DNA of 64,000 bases from Algihabitans albus (GTDB lineage: Bacteria > Pseudomonadota > Alphaproteobacteria > Kiloniellales > DSM-21159): assembly GCF_003572205.1 (NCBI RefSeq), contig NZ_QXNY01000004.1, positions 248,548-312,547 of the forward strand. Reading direction: 5' to 3'. The first letter of the stretch is position 1. Each line of letters begins with the position of its first letter. Both the position numbers and the translations under genes were made by a program. Under the pieces are notes generated by a model. It was not told where the DNA came from. It searched no databases and saw nothing but the letters and a program-made list of their open reading frames with translations. Positions 56,322-64,000 of this stretch are shown piece after piece.

Positions 56322-57336
56322 TTACTCGGCCAGTTTCACCAGCACCTTGCCCCGATTGCTGCCGTCGAGCAGCGTCATCAGGGCGAGTGGCGCCCGCTCC
56401 AGGCCCTCGGTCACATCTTCGCGATACTGCAGCCGGCCCTCGCGATACCAAGCAGCCAGAGCCGTCACCGCCTCCTCGAGCCGGTCGAAATGATCAAGCA
56501 CCAGGAAGCCGGTCATGGTCGCACGCTTGACCAGCATCTGGCGGCTGTACCTTGGGCCGACAGGCGGAGGACCGCTGGGAAGCGCCATGGTGCCGACGAG
56601 GACCACCCGCGCGCCGAGATTGATCTGACCCATGACCGCATCGGAGATCCAACCCGCGGTCATGTCGTAGTAGATATCGACGCCCGCCGGACAGGCGTCG
56701 GCCAGGGCCTCGGCGGTCTCGTAGTCCTTATAGTTCAGCGCCGCGTCGTAGCCGTAGCGGTCGAGGCAGTCGGCCACCTTCTCGGGGCTTCCGGTGATCC
56801 CGACCGTGCGGCAGCCAAGAATCCCGGCGATCTGCCCCACCAGCGCGCCGACCGCACCCGCGGCCGTCGAGACCACCACGGTCTCGCCGGGCTTCGGGCG
56901 GCCGACGTCGGACAGGCCCAGGTAGGCGGTCAGACCGGTCATGCCGAACAGGTGGAGGTTGGCCGACAGCGGCCCCTGCTCCGGATCCACGATCCGGTCG
57001 ATGTCGCTGCCGTCGCTGATCGCCCAGTTCTGCCAGCCTTGGCGACCGAGAACGTAAACCCCAACGGGATAGTCGGGATGATCGCTCGCCTCGACCCGAC
57101 CGAGGGTGAAGCTGCGCATGACGCCGCCCAGAGGCACCGGCTCGCTGTAGTTGGGACCTTCGGCGATCCAGCCGCGCATCGCGGGATCGCAGGACAGCCA
57201 GAGGACCCGGATCAGCACCTGGCCGGCACCAGCGGCCGGAGCCGGCGCCTCTTCCAGCCGGAAGCAGTCCGGCGCGACCCCCTTCGGGACCCGGACGCCG
57301 GGCGAGCACAAGACGACGATTGACTGGGCCTGGCAT
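56322..57336 (-). pseudogene. Frameshifted MDR-family NADP-dependent oxidoreductase
   Basis: Medium-chain reductase/dehydrogenase (zinc-free, leukotriene B4 12-hydroxydehydrogenase/CurA-like) broken near its N-terminus. The frame from ATG 57336 encodes the family start NRRLVLARRPGPEG and then leaves the domain. The downstream frame (from about 57288 to the stop at 56322) encodes VAPDCFRLEEAPAP, LSCDPAMRGW, the Rossmann loop AAGAVGALVGQIAGILG, and [16 protein letters not shown]. Removing one base from the five-C run at 57278-57282 (GGGGG on the coding strand) joins them into a seamless LARRPGPEGVAPDCFRLEE. Either a real inactivation or a homopolymer sequencing error. Five bases separate it from the M24 gene. 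Confidence 0.75.
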
Positions 57337-57340
57337 GGGC

Positions 57341-58534
57341 TCAGGCCGCCGCCAGAACGATGCTGTCCAGGTCCTTGGGCGCATGGGTCAGCACCTCGGG
57401 CACCTCGCCCACCACCACGGTGTCGTCGATCCGAAACCCCCCGAGACCGTAAAGATAGATCCCCGGTTCGGCGGAGTAGACCTCGCCCGCCATCAACGGT
57501 CGGTCGTTGAAGGCCATGTCCTCCGGATACTCATGGCCGATCAGTCCCATGCCATGTCCGGTGCGGTGGCGAATCTCGGCCCCGTAGCCGGCCGCCTCGA
57601 TCTGCGTCCGTGCCGCATCCTCGATGGCGCGGACAGGATTGCCGGCCTGTGCCGCCGCGATCGCGGCCTCGTTGGCCGCCAGCGCGGCTTCGTAAGCCTT
57701 GACCTGTTCGTCGTTCGGCGTCCCGCAAAAGAAGGTGCGCTCGTTCTCGATCACCAGACCGTTGAGCCGAGGAATCACGATGTTGACGATGCCGTGACCT
57801 TCCTCAACGCGCAGGCCGGTCAGGGCACCGTTGCCGTGCGGCGAGGCCGAGGCGGGCCCGGTCAGGGTGTAGCCGCGCATTTCCAGATGCTCGCCCGGAA
57901 AGCGCTGAGCGGCCTCCTCGAAGATCTTCGCATGCATGGCGGCATCCAGTTCCTGAACCAGTCGGCCTGGGCGGATCGCGTCTCTGTAAAGCTCCTGCGC
58001 CCAATCGGAGAGCCGAGCGGCCTGGCGCATCAACGCGAGCTCTTCCGGATGCTTGACCAGACGGAGGTCGCGCAACTGCCCCGTGCGCGGCAATACCTCG
58101 ATCCGCGGCAAGATCTGCGAAACCCGGGCAAGCGGGCCGGGCAGCGCATCGACCGCAATTCGCGCTTCCGCCAGACCCTTGTCGCGCAGCAGATCGGCGA
58201 CGATCTGCGGCCAGTTGGTGACCAATCGCTTCGCATTGGAGCGCGAGCGGTGCTCGTCGTAGAAATGAGCCTCTTCCAACCAAAGCTGCCCCCGCGTGCC
58301 GGCCATCCGGAAATGATTGGTCGAGAGCTCGTTCAGCAGACAGAAGGGATCGCCGGCCCGCGGCACCACGACCAGGACGGGCCGTTCCCAGGTCTGGACG
58401 TCCAGATTGAAGTTGGTCGCAAACTGGACGAAATCAGCCGAGACGAACGCCAAAGCATCCAGGCCTTCCCGGTCCATCAGCGCGTTCATCCCAACGCGCC
58501 GATAGTCCCATACCGCCGTCGATAGAAAAGCCAT
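57341..58534 (-). CDS. M24 (aminopeptidase P/creatinase) family protein with altered metal site
   Basis: 397 residues: N-terminal creatinase/prolidase domain about 10-150 and pita-bread M24 domain about 160-390. In active M24 enzymes the metal is held by Asp, Asp, His, Glu, Glu. Here the first block reads IVNIVIPRLNGLVIENERTF (249-268), so the two Asp positions are occupied by non-Asp residues (Ile/Asn and Glu263). His327 in HRTGHGMGL and Glu356 in SAEPGIY remain, and the last Glu is Asp370 (FRIDDTVVV). It may be a catalytically different or non-hydrolytic subfamily. ATG at 58534; its stop lies 4 bases upstream of the MDR gene start, so the two share an operon. Confidence 0.85.
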   Translation of the reverse strand: MAFLSTAVWDYRRVGMNALMDREGLDALAFVSADFVQFATNFNLDVQTWERPVLVVVPRAGDPFCLLNELSTNHFRMAGTRGQLWLEEAHFYDEHRSRSNAKRLVTNWPQIVADLLRDKGLAEARIAVDALPGPLARVSQILPRIEVLPRTGQLRDLRLVKHPEELALMRQAARLSDWAQELYRDAIRPGRLVQELDAAMHAKIFEEAAQRFPGEHLEMRGYTLTGPASASPHGNGALTGLRVEEGHGIVNIVIPRLNGLVIENERTFFCGTPNDEQVKAYEAALAANEAAIAAAQAGNPVRAIEDAARTQIEAAGYGAEIRHRTGHGMGLIGHEYPEDMAFNDRPLMAGEVYSAEPGIYLYGLGGFRIDDTVVVGEVPEVLTHAPKDLDSIVLAAA

Positions 58535-59008
58535 CGCCTGTCGCTCCCTTAGTTTCGGCCAAGTCGTAGGCCTCTGGGACCGATGCTAAAGCGGGATTGG
58601 ATCCGGGGAAATCGCGAAACGAGACCGCGATGCGCAACACGCCGCTTCAGGGCTGTACAGGCGGCTGCCGCCATGGGATCGGGGCGAAGCGGGTCGGCGA
58701 GTGAAAGCCAGTTCACGGTACGGCCCATTTTAACCTGATACCAAGACTGGTCTGTCCAAATACCCACCTTGGACTCCCTCTCTGCCGGCGCCAGCCGCCC
58801 GAATGCAAGATCAACGGCCCATTTCTTGATCAGAAAACCGTAGCGAGAACACTAAAAAGAAAATTTCAATTAATGATTTAACGCTTATTCTGTAAACGAA
58901 TAGAAGAAAACTGTAAATTTAATTTATTTTGGTAAGCATTTTTACTGTAGGAATTTTCATTATCTTATATCAATTGTAAAGTTAGCTTGTCCGGGGGGAG
59001 AGCGGAGA
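58535..59008. other. Gene-free region with an AT-rich tract before the glycosyltransferase
   Basis: 474 bases without a convincing gene. The left half is GC-rich. From about 58840 to 58985 the sequence turns strongly AT-rich (for example TTTAATTTATTTTGGTAAGC and TTATCTTATATCAATTG) and must hold the promoter of the plus-strand glycosyltransferase; a precise -35/-10 pair cannot be chosen. No repeat, transposase remnant or tRNA fragment was seen. Confidence 0.45.
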
Positions 59009-59863
59009 ATGAAGCCATCAAGGGGTTACATTTACGTCGCGACGGGAGAGGGCTATGTCGCTCTCGCGGCGCGATCCGCTCAACTGGCGAAGGCGCACAA
59101 TCCGGAGATCGAAATCGATCTTTACACCGACAAAGCGTGCGAGTTTCCTCAATTCGATCAAGTACACCTGCTGGCCGATCCATGGCATCGATCAAAAATC
59201 GACGGGATGATCGCGACGCGTTTCGATCAAACCGTCTACATCGATGCGGACACCTTAGTACTTGCCGACATCAGCGACATCTTCGACGTGCTCGGCCGGT
59301 TCGACATGGCCATGGCCCACGATCAAGGCCGGAACGGCGATTGGGCGCAGACCCTTTGGCGCGAAGAGATCCCCCATGCATTTCCGCAGTTCAACTCGGG
59401 GGTTGTCGCTTTCAATAAGAGCGACGCGGTGATTTCCTTTTTGACCGAGTGGAAGACCGCAGTTCGGGAAACGAAAAGCCGCCAAGATCAAAACATTCTC
59501 AGGGAGATGGCCTGGCATAGCGATCTGCGATTCGGCGTTCTTCCCGAGGAGTACAACCTCATGTACTTCAGGGTCGTCGAGCGCTGGGGCGCGCCCCATG
59601 CCGCACCCCGTGTGATTCACAGCCCTCGCCTGCACCATCATTTCACGAGCACACGCCGCCGTACCGGGATTTCCGGCCTTGAAGAACTGGTTGGCCCGAT
59701 GGCGTCGGAGAAAATCCAAGATATGATTCGCGCGGACCACTCCCTCGCCAAGCGCGCAGGCCGAAAAGCCGAACGGCCCTCGTCCAGGGTCATGCTTTGG
59801 CGTCGGAAAATCGAAATCGCACTCAAGGTCGTCAGATACTATGCAGGGCTTCGCAAGCTTTGA
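59009..59863 (+). CDS. GT8-like nucleotide-sugar glycosyltransferase
   Basis: 284 residues. A GT-A fold of GT8 type is suggested by the N-terminal GYIYVATGEGYVALAARSA, the DxD motif in TVYIDADTLVLADI, FNSGVVAFNK (substrate strand) and the later EEYNLMYFRVV and HSPRLHHHF. No signal peptide; the basic C-terminal helix (SSRVMLWRRKIEIALKVVRYY) could associate with the membrane. Start ATG 59009 has GGGGGGAGAGCGGAGA before it. Flanks on both sides are AT-rich and a tRNA lies next to it, so it may be acquired DNA. The acceptor is unknown. Confidence 0.78.
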   Translation: MKPSRGYIYVATGEGYVALAARSAQLAKAHNPEIEIDLYTDKACEFPQFDQVHLLADPWHRSKIDGMIATRFDQTVYIDADTLVLADISDIFDVLGRFDMAMAHDQGRNGDWAQTLWREEIPHAFPQFNSGVVAFNKSDAVISFLTEWKTAVRETKSRQDQNILREMAWHSDLRFGVLPEEYNLMYFRVVERWGAPHAAPRVIHSPRLHHHFTSTRRRTGISGLEELVGPMASEKIQDMIRADHSLAKRAGRKAERPSSRVMLWRRKIEIALKVVRYYAGLRKL

Positions 59864-60058
59864 GCAAAAATACAGAAAACCTAAAATAGGTTGTGACTCT
59901 TATTTATGGAATTTAATATTTGCCTACATTCTCGTAACAGCGGAAACATTACAGTCGCCGCACCTTGATCAGAACATCAAGCATCGCGCGAATATAATTT
60001 AAACCGGCCAAGCGAGCCCGGAAGGCCGGCGGAATTCTGAAGAACCTGTCGGGAAACC

Positions 60059-60133
60059 TGGTGGGCGGTGCTGGGATTGAACCAGCGACCTCCTCGGTGT
60101 GAACGAGGCGCTCTCCCGCTGAGCTAACCGCCC
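60059..60133 (-). tRNA. tRNA-Val (anticodon CAC)
   Basis: 75-nt cloverleaf on the minus strand, G1 at 60133 and the encoded CCA at 60061-60059. Acceptor stem GGGCGGT/ACCGCCC with discriminator A, D arm GCTC AGCGGGA GAGC, anticodon arm CCTCG TTCACAC CGAGG with anticodon CAC (reads GUG, valine), variable AGGTC, T arm GCTGG TTCAATC CCAGC. All stems pair fully. It is followed by an AT-rich stretch on its 3' side (59864-60058). Confidence 0.97.
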
Positions 60134-60438
60134 GCCTGACGCCGCAGACCATGGCGGCAAACGATCGTTTCGCCGATCATCCAACCCAGTCTACGCGAAG
60201 GGTCGGACAGATATCTCCCGTCCTCCAGGCTGTCAAGCCACGCGGAAGTGCGGACGACAATCGAGGGTCCGCAGATCAGATCGCTCTCCCAGCACTGGCA
60301 GGATAGCCGGCTTTGACTATCTGTAGAAGGAGGTGGGGCACGGCCGGGGCGCAGAATTGCAGCCCGCTTGTTCATTGCGCGTAGAGCCCAGCACGGGGCG
60401 ACATCGCGGTGGCTCAAGATATTGCGGAGACTGAGACC
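60134..60438. other. Intergenic region between tRNA-Val and the DUF3108 gene
   Basis: About 305 bases, with no convincing gene. It should contain the minus-strand tRNA promoter and the plus-strand DUF3108 promoter; no elements could be assigned. An open frame on the minus strand here is judged a chance frame. Confidence 0.4.
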
Positions 60439-61341
60439 ATGGAACCCTCCGACGCTCGCCCTTTTCCACTTGCCAAATCTCAGAGGACCGGATCTCTTCG
60501 GCGCGCGTCCTTCGCGCTGCTCGCGAGTGTGGGCACTCTCGTCTTGGGCGGATCGGCCCTGGCGCAACTGGAGCCCCCGGCCTTCCCCGAGCCCCTGCAG
60601 CCCGGGGCTATGGAGGCGACCTACCAGGTCTATTCCGGCGGGTTGAGGGCCCTGACGCTACAGCTGCGCTACGATGGATCCGTCGGTGAGCGCTACGATG
60701 CGCGGTTCCATGCCCGCAGCGACGGATTCCTCGCCAACTTCTTTACGTTCCGCTTGGATTCCGAAGCCGAGGGCTTGCGCACCGAAGACGGGCTCGCGCC
60801 GCTCAGTTTCCGCACGGAAGCCCGTTGGGAAGACAACGATCCCCGCTCGGTCGCCTTGACTTACGGGCCGGACGGCGCCGTGTCGGCAGAAGTGGTGCCG
60901 CCACCGGAGGATGACGAGCGCAGCAGAGTGCCCGACGACGCACGGCGCGGCACCTTGGACCCGATCTCGGCCGTGGTTCACCTGATCGAGGCGAGTACCC
61001 AGGCCGGCATCTGCAGCGGCGAAGCGCGTATCTTCGATGGCCGCCGACGTCTGGACGTCGTGGCGCAGTCGCTGGGGAGCGCGGTCTTGGAGGAGCGAAG
61101 CTATGCGATCTATTCCGGCCGGGCTCAGGTCTGCCGCATCAACCTGGAGCCGGTCACCGGCTTTTGGGAGAGCGAGGAGCGCAGAGAACGCTATCCGGCG
61201 GAAATCCGTGTCTTCCTGGCCGAAGTAGAAGAGGGCCGGCCGGCCTTGCCGGTTCGGATCGAGATGGACGTCGTGGCCCGTGGCGCGGTCCGCGCTCATC
61301 TGACGGACCTGCGCATCGGTCGGCAGGCCGCCGAACGATAG
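60439..61341 (+). CDS. DUF3108 domain exported protein
   Basis: 300 residues from ATG 60439 (GGAG upstream). A signal peptide is plausible at about 20-45 (RRASFALLASVGTLVLGGSALAQ). The mature part is a DUF3108 beta-rich domain: ATYQVYSGGLRALTLQLRY, FLANFFTFRLDSEAEG, DPISAVVHLIEA, IFDGRRRLDVVA and the terminal PVRIEMDVVARGAVRAHLTDL. The family is uncharacterised, periplasmic or outer-membrane associated. Plus-strand neighbour glmU starts 206 bases later; no operon is implied. Confidence 0.88.
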   Translation: MEPSDARPFPLAKSQRTGSLRRASFALLASVGTLVLGGSALAQLEPPAFPEPLQPGAMEATYQVYSGGLRALTLQLRYDGSVGERYDARFHARSDGFLANFFTFRLDSEAEGLRTEDGLAPLSFRTEARWEDNDPRSVALTYGPDGAVSAEVVPPPEDDERSRVPDDARRGTLDPISAVVHLIEASTQAGICSGEARIFDGRRRLDVVAQSLGSAVLEERSYAIYSGRAQVCRINLEPVTGFWESEERRERYPAEIRVFLAEVEEGRPALPVRIEMDVVARGAVRAHLTDLRIGRQAAER

Positions 61342-61547
61342 GACCCGGATACCGGTGACGGGTTGAGCCTTCCCGGATTCGGCCGTGATCCCTCGGCTGG
61401 CGTGCCGGAGTAATAGAACGTGAATTGCCTGGAACGGCGGCGCTGTGGCAGCTTTCGGCCTATCCTCGGCTGCCGCGATTTCCGGCGCGATCTCCGGTGC
61501 CGCAGGTTCGTTTGATCTGCAACCGCTGCCGTATCGATAACTTTTCC

Positions 61548-62918
61548 ATGACTTCAAACCGTCTCGCTGTGGTCGTTCTGGCCGCCGGCATGGGGACCCG
61601 CATGAAATCGGGTCAACCCAAGGTCCTGCATCAGGTTGCCGGAAAACCTCTTCTACGTTGGGTTCTGGAGGCGGCTGAAGAGCTGGACCCCGAGCGCATC
61701 GTCGTGGTCGTCGGTCCCGGGATGGAATCGGCCGTCGCGGCGGCGAAACCCCATGCCGCCGTGATCCAGGAAGACCGGCTGGGCACGGCCCACGCCGTCC
61801 AGCAGGCCCTGCCTCTACTGATCGACGATCAAGGCAGTAGAGGCGAGGGTGATATTCTGGTGCTCTACGGAGACACGCCCTTCATTTCGCCAAAGACCCT
61901 GAAGGCCATGCTCGAACTACATCGGGCGCCCAAGGGCGGAACGCTGGTTGCGCTCGGCTTCGAACCCACGGACGCTACCGGCTACGGCCGGCTGCAGCTT
62001 GACGACCAAGGCGCGCTGCTCCAGGTCTGCGAACAGGCCGAGATCGATGCGGACCCGGACAAGGCGGCGCTCGGCGAGATCCGACTTTGCAACGCGGGCG
62101 TCGTTCTGGCCGACGGCCCGGCGCTGTTCGACCTGCTGGCGGGGATCGACAACGACAACGCCAAGGGCGAGTTCTACCTGACCGACATTTACGCCCTGGC
62201 GAGGCAGCGGAGCCAGAGAACTGCCGTCCAGGTGGCGTCGGAGGAAGAGGTGATGGGTATCAACGACCGCTGCGAGTTGGCCGAGGCCGAGCGGATCGCC
62301 CAGCAACACCTGCGGCGCCGGGCCATGCGCGCAGGCGCCACCCTGATCGGTGCCGAAACGATCTTCTTGTGCGACGACACGCAGCTTGGCCGCGACAGTG
62401 TCATCCATCCGCATGTCGTCTTCGGCCCCGGCGTCATCGTCGGGGAGCGTTGCGAGATCAAGTCCTTCAGTCACCTGGAGGGCTGCCGGCTGGCCGCAAA
62501 CGCCGTGATCGGTCCTTTCGCACGCCTGCGCCCCGGCACGGAACTCGGCGAAGGCGCCCGGATCGGCAACTTTGTCGAGGTGAAGAATGCCCGCCTTGGC
62601 GCCGGCGCCAAGGCCAATCACCTCACCTATCTGGGCGATGCAACGGTCGGCGAAGAGGCAAACATCGGCGCCGGGACCATCACCTGCAATTACGACGGTT
62701 TCGGCAAGCACCGGACCGAGATCGGCGCACGCGCCTTCATCGGCTCCAACTCCGCCCTTGTCGCACCCGTCAAGGTCGGCGCGGATGCCATCGTCGGAGC
62801 CGGCAGCACCATCGTCGAAGATGTCCCGGACCAATCCCTCGCCGTTACCCGTGGCGCCCAGCGGAAGATCGAGGATGGCGCAAAGCGCTTCCGCGAGCGA
62901 CGCAGCAAGAAGGAATAG
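61548..62918 (+). CDS. glmU: Bifunctional GlcNAc-1-P uridyltransferase / GlcN-1-P acetyltransferase
   Basis: Last two steps to UDP-GlcNAc for peptidoglycan and LPS. 456 residues from ATG 61548. N-terminal pyrophosphorylase domain with LAAGMGTRMKSGQPKVLHQV and DILVLYGDTPFI; C-terminal left-handed beta-helix acetyltransferase with hexapeptide repeats and VKNARLGAGAKANHLTYLGDATVG, GAGTITCNYDG and FIGSNSALVAPV. A longer in-frame start upstream has no family content. Six bases separate it from glmS; the two act consecutively with GlmM and are often neighbours in bacteria. Confidence 0.97.
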   Translation: MTSNRLAVVVLAAGMGTRMKSGQPKVLHQVAGKPLLRWVLEAAEELDPERIVVVVGPGMESAVAAAKPHAAVIQEDRLGTAHAVQQALPLLIDDQGSRGEGDILVLYGDTPFISPKTLKAMLELHRAPKGGTLVALGFEPTDATGYGRLQLDDQGALLQVCEQAEIDADPDKAALGEIRLCNAGVVLADGPALFDLLAGIDNDNAKGEFYLTDIYALARQRSQRTAVQVASEEEVMGINDRCELAEAERIAQQHLRRRAMRAGATLIGAETIFLCDDTQLGRDSVIHPHVVFGPGVIVGERCEIKSFSHLEGCRLAANAVIGPFARLRPGTELGEGARIGNFVEVKNARLGAGAKANHLTYLGDATVGEEANIGAGTITCNYDGFGKHRTEIGARAFIGSNSALVAPVKVGADAIVGAGSTIVEDVPDQSLAVTRGAQRKIEDGAKRFRERRSKKE

Positions 62919-62924
62919 CAAAAG

Positions 62925-64000
62925 ATGTGCGGTATCCTGGGAATTCTCGGCAAGGCACCGGTCGCACCGCTTTTGCTCGACGGCCTGAAGCGGCTGGAGT
63001 ACCGCGGTTACGACTCGGCAGGTATTGCCAGCCTCGTCAACGGCGGCATCGCGCGTCGGCGTGCCGAAGGAAAGCTGTCCAATCTCGCAACCCTTCTGGA
63101 GCAGGAGCCGCTGCCCGGCACGGTCGGGATCGGCCACACCCGCTGGGCCACCCATGGCCGTCCGACGGAGCAGAACGCCCATCCGCACAGCAGCGACCGC
63201 GTGGCCGTGGTGCATAACGGCATCATCGAGAACTTTCGCGACCTCAAAGCCGAACTGGAATCCGTGGGTCAGGTCTTCGAAACCGAGACCGACACGGAAG
63301 CTGTCGTCCATCTGATCGATCATCACCTGGCCCAGCAGATGTCGCCGCAGGAGGCCGTCGGTGCGGCCCTGCATCGCCTCGAGGGCGCTTTCGCGCTGGC
63401 CATCGTCTTCGCCGGCCGTCATGACCTGATGATCGGCGCGCGCCGCGGCAGCCCCCTGGCGGTCGGCTTCGGCGACGGCGAGATGTTCCTGGGCTCCGAC
63501 GCCCTCGGCCTGGCGCCGCTGACCGACCGCATCTGTTACCTGGAGGAGGGTGATTGGGCGGTGCTGACCGAAGCGGGTGCCGAGATCTTCGACAGCGACA
63601 ACGCGCCGGTCGATCGGCCGGTCACCCAGACCGCTTTGTCGGGCGCGATGATCGGCAAGGGCCAGTACCGGCACTTCATGCAGAAGGAGATCTTCGAGCA
63701 GCCGGCCGTGATCGGCGACACCCTGCAGGTCTTCGTCAACCCGCAGAGCCGCGCGGTGACCCTGCCCGAACTGCCGTTCGATTTCGCCAAGGTGCCGAGG
63801 GTTACGGTCTCCGCCTGCGGCACCGCCTTCTATGCCGGCATGGTCGCCAAGTACTGGTTCGAACAGATCGCCCGCCTGCCGGTCGAGCTCGATATCGCCA
63901 GCGAGTTCCGCTACCGCGAGGCCCCGCTGCCCGAGGGCGGAGCTTCGCTCTTCATTAGCCAGTCAGGCGAGACCATCGACACCCTGGCCGCTCTACGCTA
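62925..64000 (+). CDS. glmS: Glutamine-fructose-6-phosphate aminotransferase (3' end outside window)
   Basis: Makes glucosamine-6-phosphate from fructose-6-phosphate and glutamine, the entry to the UDP-GlcNAc pathway. 358 codons are visible and the frame is still open at 64000. The N-terminal Cys nucleophile is in MCGILGILGK (Cys2), with RLEYRGYDSAGIA, IGHTRWATHGRPTEQNAHPH and VVHNGIIENF of the glutaminase domain. The first SIS domain starts near TVSACGTAFYAGMVAKYWFEQ, and the window ends just after FISQSGETIDTLAALR. No glmS ribozyme is expected in alphaproteobacteria and none is seen in the 6-base gap. Confidence 0.97.
   Translation, partial: MCGILGILGKAPVAPLLLDGLKRLEYRGYDSAGIASLVNGGIARRRAEGKLSNLATLLEQEPLPGTVGIGHTRWATHGRPTEQNAHPHSSDRVAVVHNGIIENFRDLKAELESVGQVFETETDTEAVVHLIDHHLAQQMSPQEAVGAALHRLEGAFALAIVFAGRHDLMIGARRGSPLAVGFGDGEMFLGSDALGLAPLTDRICYLEEGDWAVLTEAGAEIFDSDNAPVDRPVTQTALSGAMIGKGQYRHFMQKEIFEQPAVIGDTLQVFVNPQSRAVTLPELPFDFAKVPRVTVSACGTAFYAGMVAKYWFEQIARLPVELDIASEFRYREAPLPEGGASLFISQSGETIDTLAALR

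Noticed and set aside
62919-62924. glmS ribozyme/riboswitch before glmS
   Set aside because: Only six bases separate glmU and glmS, and this element is known from Gram-positive bacteria; no such structure fits.
61917-63674. Open frame of about 585 codons opposite glmU and glmS
   Set aside because: It crosses two well-defined genes on the plus strand and has no coherent domain content.

Overview
The window is a high-GC chromosomal segment (clearly above 60% GC by eye) from an alphaproteobacterium, most likely of the Rhodospirillales/Kiloniellales type. The reasons are the hisB-hisH-hisA-hisF-hisE order with stop/start overlaps, a class II DAHP synthase, DUF2927, DUF2889 and TIGR02466 proteins, and mostly housekeeping content. 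I see no insertion sequence, prophage, CRISPR array or rRNA. Genes are densely packed on both strands, and most accessory signals are single genes or small clusters.

Layout. 1-5.1 kb: a partial uracil-DNA glycosylase family gene, an OmpR-type two-component system divergent from a secreted EF-hand protein, and a ComM/YifB ATPase. 5.1-7 kb: a frame-broken DUF2927 gene and two tandem cspA genes with duplicated promoters and leaders. 7.1-10.9 kb: a histidine operon (hisB, hisH, an acetyltransferase, hisA, hisF, hisE). 10.9-14 kb: a four-gene minus-strand cluster with a sulfotransferase and an arylsulfotransferase-like protein. 14.2-14.4 kb: a candidate structured RNA. 14.5-17 kb: acs and a Rieske protein. 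17-23.8 kb: an orphan AAA ATPase, EVE, creatininase, zinc metallopeptidase, GNAT, an EEP-fold hydrolase and pgk. 23.9-26.8 kb: an AT-rich response regulator divergent from a hybrid histidine kinase. 26.9-34.9 kb: glnD, a lipoprotein, dapB, a DCC protein, photolyase plus DUF2256, GNAT and a TIGR02466 protein. 34.9-40.9 kb: a cyclic-nucleotide-binding protein and a highly unusual ABC transporter, with a perfect CRP-type palindrome upstream, then a glycosyltransferase, DUF2889 and CBS proteins. 41-47.5 kb: an EamA transporter, an alpha/beta hydrolase, lepA and an MscS channel. 47.5-54.1 kb: gltX, nadE, GST, nicotinate phosphoribosyltransferase and DAHP synthase. 54.3-58.5 kb: a PAS_5 protein, glutathione reductase, a frameshifted oxidoreductase and an M24 protein with altered metal ligands. 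58.8-60.1 kb: a glycosyltransferase in AT-rich DNA beside tRNA-Val(CAC). 60.4-64 kb: a DUF3108 protein, glmU and the 5' part of glmS.

Functional links. hisHF make imidazole glycerol phosphate; hisA, hisE and hisB supply neighbouring steps. nadE and the nicotinate phosphoribosyltransferase both act in NAD synthesis. glmS and glmU supply UDP-GlcNAc. The most unusual items are the ABC protein whose ATPase domain is expanded by about 300 residues with three Q-loop-like modules and degenerate catalytic motifs, the 14.2-14.4 kb structured RNA candidate, and the sulfotransferase/arylsulfotransferase-like cluster. Two genes (DUF2927 and the MDR oxidoreductase) are each broken by one apparent extra base near a short homopolymer, so assembly error has to be considered for both.
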